Source of the DNA: Acidobacteriota bacterium
GTDB lineage: Bacteria > Acidobacteriota > Vicinamibacteria > Vicinamibacterales > Vicinamibacteraceae
Length of the DNA: 6,480 nucleotides
Assembly: GCA_023427865.1 (NCBI GenBank)
Contig: JAEYZV010000087.1
Span: 1-6,480, forward strand
Reading direction: 5' to 3'
Shown: positions 1 through 6,480 of the stretch, one piece after another
Layout: the number at the start of each line of letters is the position of its first letter
Numbering within the stretch: the stretch's first letter is position 1
Translations under genes and position numbers: made by a program
Notes under the pieces: model-generated
Database searches by the model: none
Told to the model about the DNA's origin: nothing
Seen by the model: the letters and a program-made list of their open reading frames with translations, nothing else

Positions 1-4
1 CCGG

Positions 5-11
5 CCCTCCC
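5..11 (-). promoter_or_regulatory. Predicted Shine-Dalgarno of the gene after sdhA (probably sdhB)
   Basis: Read on the minus strand, the sdhA stop codon is followed directly by GGGAGGG, a strong match to the Shine-Dalgarno consensus. The window ends 4 nt later, so the start codon is not visible. In b558-type operons the order is sdhC-sdhA-sdhB, and the iron-sulfur subunit is required for electron transfer from FAD to the membrane anchor. I therefore infer that sdhB begins just outside the left edge and is translated closely coupled to sdhA. Confidence 0.6.
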
Positions 12-1925
<1,914 letters not shown>

Positions 1926-1932
1926 CGCTGGT

Positions 1933-1938
1933 CCACCT
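1933..1938 (-). promoter_or_regulatory. sdhA ribosome binding site overlapping the sdhC stop
   Basis: On the minus strand AGGTGG lies 7 nt before the sdhA ATG. Its first two bases are the last two of the sdhC TAG stop codon (1937-1939). This decides the sdhA start at 1925 and suggests translational coupling between the two subunits. Confidence 0.65.
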
Positions 1939-2605
1939 AGAGAGCGAAGTACATGTACAGCGGCAGCACGGCGAAGCCGCCCGCGATCGCCACCGCGAGC
2001 ACGCGGCCGGCCAGCACGAGCGTGCGCGCATACCGCTGGTTCGTCCACCCGAGCGAGTGTGCGGCGCTCGAGATGCCGTGATTGAGGTGCATGCCGATGA
2101 GCACCATTGCCGCCACGTAGAACCCCACGTACAGCGGGTTCTGGTAAGTCTCGGCCACGAGGCGGTAGAGGTCGCGGTGGCCCGTGGCCGGGTCGACGTA
2201 CCACGTGCCGAACTTGAACGTGCGGACGTGGACGATGACGAAGAAGAGGATGAAGAGCCCGGTCAGGGCCATCGTGGTCGACGACCAGGTCTTGCGGCTC
2301 GTGTGGCCGGACCACCGCTTCTGCTGGTACGACGCGGGGCGCGCCGCGCTGTTGCGGCGGGTGAACGTCAGCGTCTTGAAGATGTGGATCAGGAAGAGGG
2401 CCACGAGTCCCGCTTCGGCCAGGTAGAGCAGCGGGATCAAACTCTCCAGCTTGTAGGCGTATGCGTTGAAGGCACTCTGACCTACGAGCAGCGTGAGATT
2501 GCCGGCCAGGTGTGCGATCAGGAACCCGAAGAGCAGGAGGCCGGTGAGGCCGATGAGGATCTTGGACCCCACCGTGGACGAGAAGAAGGACGAGCGGCTG
2601 GACAT
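1937..2605 (-). CDS. sdhC: Succinate dehydrogenase cytochrome b558 subunit (membrane anchor)
   Basis: This 222-residue integral membrane protein anchors SdhAB and carries electrons between the iron-sulfur subunit and the quinone pool. Five hydrophobic segments can be read, at about residues 16-38, 56-80, 110-130, 157-178 and 196-218. This matches the single-anchor b558 family (B. subtilis SdhC, Wolinella FrdC) and explains the lack of sdhD. Four histidines, one in each of helices I-IV (His32, His74, His126, His173), are spaced like the bis-histidine ligands of the two haems b in that family. His176 also lies in helix IV, but the alignment of the following glycine favours His173. The glutamate that lies two residues before the helix IV ligand in Wolinella FrdC is Gly171 here. 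The ATG at 2605 is preceded by GGAG with 6-nt spacing. The frame continues upstream to 2932, but that would cross the intergenic region and the sucC start and adds a non-family, arginine-rich sequence. sdhC is the first gene of the sdh operon. Confidence 0.94.
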   Translation of the reverse strand: MSSRSSFFSSTVGSKILIGLTGLLLFGFLIAHLAGNLTLLVGQSAFNAYAYKLESLIPLLYLAEAGLVALFLIHIFKTLTFTRRNSAARPASYQQKRWSGHTSRKTWSSTTMALTGLFILFFVIVHVRTFKFGTWYVDPATGHRDLYRLVAETYQNPLYVGFYVAAMVLIGMHLNHGISSAAHSLGWTNQRYARTLVLAGRVLAVAIAGGFAVLPLYMYFAL

Positions 2606-2611
2606 GTCAGA

Positions 2612-2615
2612 CTCC
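2612..2615 (-). promoter_or_regulatory. sdhC ribosome binding site
   Basis: Minus-strand GGAG lies 6 nt upstream of the ATG at 2605. It fixes the sdhC start against the longer open frame reaching 2932. Confidence 0.65.
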
Positions 2616-2746
2616 GCACCCCGGATGGCCTGCGTGTGGGGCCGGGGGCGTCGAGGAAGGCACTGAGCTGTCGGGAAACATCTGGCGTAAGCGCGGCGCG
2701 ATGGATGGGCATCCCCGTGAGGTGCGCGGCGGCCCGAACCGCAGGA

Positions 2747-2776
2747 ATGGTATCCCGTCAGGCCGACGACGGGCAA
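2747..2776 (-). promoter_or_regulatory. Weak candidate promoter for sdhCA(B)
   Basis: On the minus strand TTGCCC (2776-2771) and TACCAT (2752-2747) are separated by 18 nt. Each matches 4 of 6 bases of the sigma70 -35 and -10 consensus. It would leave a leader of about 135 nt before sdhC. In GC-rich DNA such partial matches are common, so this is only the best candidate seen. Confidence 0.2.
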
Positions 2777-2795
2777 CGGACGTCGTGCGCGAGGC

Positions 2796-2820
2796 TTGAC
2801 CCGCTCCCGCGGGACGTCAA
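2796..2820. repeat. Inverted repeat TTGAC-N15-GTCAA with inner palindrome TCCCGCGGGA
   Basis: TTGAC at 2796-2800 and GTCAA at 2816-2820 form perfect 5-bp arms. Between them lies a perfect 10-bp palindrome at 2805-2814, whose centre is offset by 1.5 nt from that of the outer arms. Both fall in the -35 and spacer zone of the candidate sucC promoter, a usual place for an operator. The GTCAA arm read on the minus strand is TTGAC, so it could also act as a divergent -35 element, but no good -10 follows it on that strand. Confidence 0.4.
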
Positions 2821-2824
2821 TGAT
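2796..2824 (+). promoter_or_regulatory. Candidate promoter for sucCD
   Basis: TTGACC (2796-2801, 5 of 6 to the -35 consensus) is followed after 17 nt by AATGAT (2819-2824, 4 of 6 to the -10 consensus). Transcription would begin near 2831, giving a leader of about 77 nt. A TGATAT at 2821-2826 is an alternative -10 with a longer 19-nt spacer. The assignment assumes housekeeping-sigma consensus sequences apply in this organism. Confidence 0.4.
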
Positions 2825-2896
2825 ATGGACGCTGCCGCGGTTCAGATCGGAACTCCCGCACCCCGGCTCACGTCGTTCGACATCACCACCACGTTC

Positions 2897-2901
2897 AAGG
2901 A
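2897..2901 (+). promoter_or_regulatory. sucC ribosome binding site
   Basis: AAGGA lies 6 nt upstream of the GTG at 2908. It supports use of GTG as the sucC start, since the protein's conserved N-terminal HEYQAK begins four codons in and no nearer ATG fits. Confidence 0.7.
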
Positions 2902-2907
2902 ACTCCG

Positions 2908-4068
2908 GTGAAGATTCACGAGTATCAGGCAAAGGCCATCCTGGCCCGGCACGGAGTGCCGGTGCCTCGCGGCGAAGTGGCGTTCTCGGCCGACGAGGCC
3001 GGCGCCATCGCGCGGCGTCTCGGCGGCGGCGTGACCGTCGTCAAGGCGCAGATTCACGCCGGCGGTCGCGGCAAGGGCGGCGGCGTCAAGGTGGTCAAGG
3101 ACGCCAGCGCCGCCGAGGACACGGCCCGGCAGATGATCGGCATGACGCTCGTCACGCACCAGACGGGCCCGGAGGGACGCAAGGTCGAGCGGTTGCTGAT
3201 CGAGGAAGGCGTCAGGATCGCCAGGGAGCTGTACCTCGGCCTGCTCGTGGACCGCGCGGCTGGCTGTCCCGTGCTGATGGCCAGCAGCGAGGGCGGCATG
3301 GACATCGAGGAGGTCGCCGAGAAGAACCCGGAGGCGATCAAGAAGGTGGCGATCAGCCCGGTGACCGGCCTCACGCCGTTCCAGGCCCGCCAGCTCGCGT
3401 TCGGCATCGGCCTCGCGCCCGAGCACGTCAACAAGGCCGTGAAGGTGATGCTGCAGATCTACGAGGCGTTTGTCGCCACTGACGCATCGCTCATCGAGAT
3501 CAACCCGCTCATCGTCACCGAGGGCGGCGACGTGATCGCGCTCGACGCCAAGGTCACCTTCGACGACAACGCGCTGTACCGCCATCAGGACTTCCGCGAC
3601 CTGCGCGATCTCGCCGAAGAGGACCCGCTCGAGATCGAGGCGAGCAAGTACTCGCTCAACTACATCCGGCTGGACGGCAACATCGGGTGCATGGTCAACG
3701 GCGCCGGCCTCGCCATGGCCACGATGGACATCATCAAGCTGGCCGGCGGCATGCCCGCCAACTTCCTCGACGTCGGCGGCGGCGCCAATGCCGAGCAGAT
3801 CAAGAACGCCTTCCGGATCCTGATGTCGGACAAGAACGTCAAGGCCGTCCTCATCAACATCTTCGGCGGCATCCTGCGCTGCGACGTGCTCGCCGAGGGC
3901 GTGATCGCCGCCGTCAAGGATCTCGGCGTGCCGGTGCCGATCGTCATCCGCATGGAAGGCACCAACGTGGAGCAGGGCAAGGCCATGCTGCGCGAGAGCG
4001 GACTGAACTTCACCACGGCCGACACGATGGGCGAGGCGGCCGACAAGGTCGTCGCCCTCGCACGCTAG
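2908..4068 (+). CDS. sucC: Succinate-CoA ligase (succinyl-CoA synthetase), beta subunit
   Basis: This 386-residue subunit works with SucD to convert succinyl-CoA, phosphate and ADP (or GDP) to succinate, CoA and ATP (or GTP) in the cytoplasm. The N-terminal ATP-grasp domain begins with HEYQAK (4-9), followed by Lys46 and the glycine-rich GGRGKGGG (52-59). Glu197-Asn199 (EINP) and Asp213 (LDAK) sit exactly where the Mg-binding residues of the E. coli enzyme do. The C-terminal ligase domain has GNIGCMVNGAGLAM (257-270), GGGANAEQ (290-297) and the succinate-binding loop FGGILRCD (319-326). Pro20 matches the ATP-preferring E. coli enzyme, which hints at ADP rather than GDP use; this is weak evidence. 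Length equals the usual 386-390. It starts with GTG and is followed by sucD after 17 nt. Malate-CoA ligase (MtkA) is a close relative, but the TCA neighbours argue for SucC. Confidence 0.97.
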   Translation: MKIHEYQAKAILARHGVPVPRGEVAFSADEAGAIARRLGGGVTVVKAQIHAGGRGKGGGVKVVKDASAAEDTARQMIGMTLVTHQTGPEGRKVERLLIEEGVRIARELYLGLLVDRAAGCPVLMASSEGGMDIEEVAEKNPEAIKKVAISPVTGLTPFQARQLAFGIGLAPEHVNKAVKVMLQIYEAFVATDASLIEINPLIVTEGGDVIALDAKVTFDDNALYRHQDFRDLRDLAEEDPLEIEASKYSLNYIRLDGNIGCMVNGAGLAMATMDIIKLAGGMPANFLDVGGGANAEQIKNAFRILMSDKNVKAVLINIFGGILRCDVLAEGVIAAVKDLGVPVPIVIRMEGTNVEQGKAMLRESGLNFTTADTMGEAADKVVALAR

Positions 4069-4085
4069 GGAGCCCGGACACTGCC

Positions 4086-4952
4086 ATGGCTGTATTGATC
4101 GACAAGTCGACCCGCCTCATCGTCCAGGGCCTGACCGGGCGCGAAGGCACCTTCCACGCCAAGGCCGCAGCGGCCTACGGCACCGATGTCGTCGGCGGCG
4201 TCACGCCGGGCAAGGGCGGCACCACGCACGAGGGATTGCCGGTGTTCAACACCGTGGCCGAGGCGGTGACGAAGACCGGTGCGAACGCGTCGGTGATCTT
4301 CGTGCCGCCGCCCTTTGCGGCCGACGCCATCATGGAGGGCGCCGATGCCGGCCTCGAACTGATCGTGTGCATCACCGAGGGCATCCCGGTGCTCGACACG
4401 ATGAAGGCCCTCGCGTTCATGAAGGGCTCCAGGGCGCGCCTCATCGGACCCAACTGCCCGGGCCTCATCACGGCAGGGCAGGCGAAGGCCGGCATCATCC
4501 CGGGCCACATCTGCAAGGAGGGCCGGGTCGGCATCGTGTCCAAGAGCGGCACGCTGACCTACGAGGCGATCCACCAGCTGACCAAGCTGGGCTACGGACA
4601 GACGACCTGCATCGGCATCGGCGGCGATCCGCTCATTGGCACGAGCTTCATCGACGCGCTGTCGCTCTTTGCCGAGGACGACCAGACCGAAGCCGTCGTG
4701 ATGATCGGCGAGATCGGCGGGTCGGCCGAGCAGGAAGCAGCGGCCTGGATCAAGGCCCACTTCACCAAGCCCGTCGTCGGCTTCATTGCCGGGCAGACGG
4801 CTCCCGAGGGACGGCGGATGGGCCACGCCGGTGCCATCATCTCGGGCGGCAAGGGCACGGCCGACGAGAAGATGGCCGCGCTGACCGCCGCCGGCGTCAC
4901 CGTGGTGAAGAGCCCGGCCGACATCGGCCAGGCCGTCCAGACCCGCCTCTGA
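4086..4952 (+). CDS. sucD: Succinate-CoA ligase (succinyl-CoA synthetase), alpha subunit
   Basis: This 288-residue subunit binds CoA and carries the phosphohistidine intermediate of the succinyl-CoA synthetase reaction. The N-terminal CoA-binding Rossmann domain shows GLTGREGTFH (15-24) and GGVTPGKGG (37-45). The ligase domain has GPNCPG (121-126), SKSGTLTYE (152-160) and GIGGDP (177-182). Glu209 in GEIGGSAEQEAA is the glutamate that interacts with the phosphohistidine in the family. The phosphorylated histidine is His247, in GHAGAIISGGKGT. The length is one residue short of E. coli SucD. The ATG at 4086 gives the conserved N-terminus (AVLIDKSTR). A purine-rich AGGGAG overlaps the sucC stop (4067-4072) 13 nt upstream, and CGGA at 4075-4078 is closer. 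The open frame extends upstream inside sucC, but those codons do not resemble the family. It is cotranscribed with sucC, and a strong hairpin follows 20 nt after its stop. Confidence 0.97.
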   Translation: MAVLIDKSTRLIVQGLTGREGTFHAKAAAAYGTDVVGGVTPGKGGTTHEGLPVFNTVAEAVTKTGANASVIFVPPPFAADAIMEGADAGLELIVCITEGIPVLDTMKALAFMKGSRARLIGPNCPGLITAGQAKAGIIPGHICKEGRVGIVSKSGTLTYEAIHQLTKLGYGQTTCIGIGGDPLIGTSFIDALSLFAEDDQTEAVVMIGEIGGSAEQEAAAWIKAHFTKPVVGFIAGQTAPEGRRMGHAGAIISGGKGTADEKMAALTAAGVTVVKSPADIGQAVQTRL

Positions 4953-4972
4953 CCGCGCGTAAGCAGACGTCA

Positions 4973-5005
4973 CGTCCGGGTCGGTCCTGTGGGCCGGCCC
5001 GGATG
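4973..5005 (+). terminator. Strong 15-bp hairpin after sucD, no U-tract
   Basis: The arms 4973-4987 and 4991-5005 can pair over 15 bp around a 3-nt TGT loop. Twelve pairs are Watson-Crick and three are G·U (4974-5004, 4981-4997, 4985-4993). No run of T follows, so it is not a classical intrinsic terminator; it may be a U-tract-less terminator or a 3'-end stabiliser. Because G·U pairs hold in RNA but break the DNA palindrome, an RNA role is better supported than a protein operator. It separates the sucCD unit from korA and abuts the korA -10 candidate. Confidence 0.6.
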
Positions 5006-5012
5006 ATATACT
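5004..5012 (+). promoter_or_regulatory. Candidate extended -10 promoter for korA
   Basis: TGATATACT contains TATACT (5007-5012, 5 of 6 to the -10 consensus) preceded by TG at the extended -10 position (5004-5005). No credible -35 hexamer is present 16-18 nt upstream, where the bases belong to the sucD hairpin; extended -10 promoters can act without one. Transcription would begin near 5019, about 58 nt before the chosen korA ATG. Confidence 0.5.
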
Positions 5013-5023
5013 CGGCCGATTGG

Positions 5024-5035
5024 GGCCGCGCGGCC
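5024..5035. repeat. 12-bp perfect palindrome in the korA leader
   Basis: GGCCGCGCGGCC is perfectly self-complementary and lies just downstream of the predicted korA transcription start. In addition CGGCC at 5013-5017 can pair with GGCCG at 5024-5028 across a 6-nt loop. This may be an operator or a leader stem. All-GC palindromes arise easily in such GC-rich DNA, so significance is uncertain. Confidence 0.3.
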
Positions 5036-5076
5036 GCATGTGCTGCACCCTGGCCCAGGCAAAGGCAGAGAACTGC

Positions 5077-6480
5077 ATGGCGTCATCCGACCTGCTGGCG
5101 GGGCCAGCAGACCCATCCTCCCAAGCGCTCGTCAACGACTTCAGCATCCAGGTGGCGACCGTCAATGGCTCCGGCAGCCAGACGGCCAATCTCGTCCTGT
5201 TGCGGTCGATTTTCCAGATGGGCGTGCCGGTCTCCGGTAAGAACCTCTTTCCGTCGAACATCGCGGGGCTGCCCACCTGGTACACCATCCGGGCCAACCA
5301 CCGCGGGTACATCGCGCGCAAGAAGGAGATCGACCTCCTCGTCGCGATGAACGCCGAGACGGCGCAGGAAGACGTGCTGGCGCTCGAGCCTGGCCGCGCC
5401 GTCGTCTACGACGAGCCGCTGCGGCTCGATCAGCTCCGGCAGGACCTGCAGTTCTACCCGGTGCCGTTCGACCGCATCGTGGCCGAGGTCTGTCCGGACG
5501 CCCGCCTGCGCCGGCTGGTCAAGAACATGATCTACGACGGCGTGCTCTCCTACCTGCTCGGCATCGAGCTGGGTGAGATGGAGAAGGCGCTGACGCGGCA
5601 GCTGAAGAACAAGGCGCGCGCCATTCAGCTGAACAAGGCCGCGCTCGACGCCGGGGCGGCCTACGCCGCCGAGCACTTCGCGCAGCGGCCGGTGCCCTTC
5701 GCGGTGCGCCGTATGGACGAGACGCGCGATCTGCTGCTCATCGAGGGCAACGAAGCCGCGGCCCTCGGCTGTCTGATGGCGGGCGTGACCGTCGTGTCGT
5801 GGTATCCCATCACGCCTTCGTCATCGCTGTGCGAGACGCTCATCGACTACCTGCGCAAGCACCGCATGGACCCGGCGACGGGCAAGGCGACCTTTGCCGT
5901 CGTGCAGGCCGAGGACGAGATCGCGGCGCTCGGCATGGTCGTGGGCGCGTCGTGGGCCGGGGCACGCTCGATGACCTCGACGTCGGGGCCCGGCATCTCG
6001 TTGATGGCCGAGTTCACCGGCCTTGCGTACTACGCCGAGATACCGGCGGTGATCTTCGACATTCAGCGCGTGGGCCCGTCGACCGGGCTGCCGACGCGCA
6101 CCGCGCAGGGAGACATCCTCTTTGCGGCGGGCCTCTCGCACGGGGACACGAAGCACATCCTCCTGCTGCCGGCCTCGGTCGACGAGTGCTACACGATGGC
6201 CATGGCGGCCTTCGATCTCGCCGAGCGCTTCCAGACGCCCGTGTTCGTGATGAGCGACCTGGATCTCGGCATGAACACCTGGATGGCGGAGCGTTTCGCC
6301 TATCCGGAGGGCGCGATCGACAGGGGCAAGGTGCTGACGCCAGAGAAGCTCGCCGAGATCGGCGACTGGGGGCGCTACAGGGACGTCGATGGCGACGGCA
6401 TTCCGTATCGGACGCTGCCGGGCCAGTTCGGACCGGCCTCGTTCACCCGCGGGTCGGGGCACAACGAGAAGGGGCAGTAC
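5077..6480 (+). CDS. korA: 2-oxoacid:ferredoxin oxidoreductase, fused gamma-alpha subunit (2-oxoglutarate likely), 3' end cut
   Basis: The first 468 residues are present, with no stop before the window edge. The enzyme oxidatively decarboxylates a 2-oxoacid to its acyl-CoA with ferredoxin as acceptor, or runs in reverse. Residues about 22-205 form the gamma domain, starting FSIQVATVNGSGSQTAN. The alpha domain begins near 217 and has the YPITPSS substrate/cofactor motif (243-249), QAEDEIAALGMVVGASWAGA (277-296), TSGPG (302-306), QRVGPSTGLPT (330-340) and TRGSGHNEKGQY (457-468). The thiamine-binding beta subunit (KorB) is a separate gene in this family and is expected downstream. Adjacency to sucCD points to 2-oxoglutarate as substrate, but the sequence does not rule out a branched-chain or other 2-oxoacid. 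Family members are roughly 560-640 residues, so 100-170 are missing here. The start is uncertain: an in-frame ATG at 5038 would add 13 residues with three cysteines. I prefer 5077, since it already leaves about 20 residues before the domain; its upstream purine run (AAAGGCAGAG) is only a modest ribosome binding site. Confidence 0.93.
   Translation, partial: MASSDLLAGPADPSSQALVNDFSIQVATVNGSGSQTANLVLLRSIFQMGVPVSGKNLFPSNIAGLPTWYTIRANHRGYIARKKEIDLLVAMNAETAQEDVLALEPGRAVVYDEPLRLDQLRQDLQFYPVPFDRIVAEVCPDARLRRLVKNMIYDGVLSYLLGIELGEMEKALTRQLKNKARAIQLNKAALDAGAAYAAEHFAQRPVPFAVRRMDETRDLLLIEGNEAAALGCLMAGVTVVSWYPITPSSSLCETLIDYLRKHRMDPATGKATFAVVQAEDEIAALGMVVGASWAGARSMTSTSGPGISLMAEFTGLAYYAEIPAVIFDIQRVGPSTGLPTRTAQGDILFAAGLSHGDTKHILLLPASVDECYTMAMAAFDLAERFQTPVFVMSDLDLGMNTWMAERFAYPEGAIDRGKVLTPEKLAEIGDWGRYRDVDGDGIPYRTLPGQFGPASFTRGSGHNEKGQY

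Larger units (their letters stand above)
2606..2907. other. Divergent intergenic region between sdhC and sucC
   Basis: These 302 nt separate two divergently transcribed operons and should hold both promoters. Only short open frames occur (for example 32 codons from the ATG at 2701), and none has a convincing ribosome binding site or family signature. The region contains a TTGAC/GTCAA inverted repeat around 2796-2820, a 10-bp palindrome at 2805-2814, and two near-identical copies of ACTCC(C)GCACCCCGG at 2611-2624 and 2852-2866. No RNA gene or riboswitch was recognised. Confidence 0.7.

Noticed and set aside
1926..2315. In-frame N-terminal extension of SdhA by about 130 residues
   Set aside because: It lies wholly inside sdhC in another frame and is arginine/proline/histidine-rich without family resemblance. 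The ATG at 1925 has a ribosome binding site and gives the normal length.
2619..2647. CCCCGG/CCGGGG inverted repeat upstream of sdhC
   Set aside because: The arms are only 6 bp, the spacer is 17 nt and the bases are all G/C, so chance is a sufficient explanation.
2057..2911. 284-codon plus-strand frame antisense to sdhC running into the intergenic region
   Set aside because: It contains long runs of acidic and arginine residues typical of an antisense shadow, and it ends at the sucC start by chance.
2606..2932. In-frame N-terminal extension of SdhC to 331 residues
   Set aside because: It would span the divergent promoter region and overlap the sucC start. The added sequence has no membrane or family features, and the ATG at 2605 has GGAG upstream.
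4065..5321. 418-codon open frame antisense to sucD and korA
   Set aside because: It crosses the hairpin, promoter and two unmistakable genes on the other strand. Its composition is the mirror of GC-rich codon bias, and no domain is recognisable.

Overview
The window is a GC-rich stretch of bacterial chromosome carrying core central metabolism. It contains no sign of mobile DNA, CRISPR, tRNA or rRNA. Five blocks can be read: two genes on the minus strand (sdhC, then sdhA), a 302-nt divergent intergenic region, two genes on the plus strand (sucC, sucD), a 124-nt gap with strong structure, and the first 468 codons of a fused gamma-alpha 2-oxoacid:ferredoxin oxidoreductase (korA type), cut by the right edge.

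The three units cover three consecutive steps of the TCA cycle: 2-oxoglutarate to succinyl-CoA (KorA plus a KorB expected past the right edge), succinyl-CoA to succinate with nucleotide triphosphate formation (SucCD), and succinate to fumarate at the membrane (SdhCA plus an SdhB expected past the left edge). The first step uses a ferredoxin-linked oxidoreductase rather than a lipoamide dehydrogenase complex. The succinate dehydrogenase is the b558/Bacillus-Bacteroidetes type, with one five-helix dihaem anchor and no SdhD. Each of the three steps can in principle run in either direction, so the window alone does not fix whether the flow is oxidative or reductive.

The organism cannot be named from the sequence. 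High GC, sdhCAB of the b558 type and a fused KorA with a DxDGDG segment would fit an Acidobacteriota (for example Vicinamibacteria-like) or a neighbouring high-GC phylum. This is a recollection-based guess of low to moderate confidence.

The genes themselves look intact and ordinary. The most noteworthy signals lie between them. A 15-bp G·U-tolerant hairpin (4973-5005) follows sucD, has no U-tract, and abuts an extended -10 box (5004-5012) for korA. A TTGAC/GTCAA inverted repeat with an inner 10-bp palindrome sits in the divergent sdh-suc region. I found no evidence of an undescribed system here.
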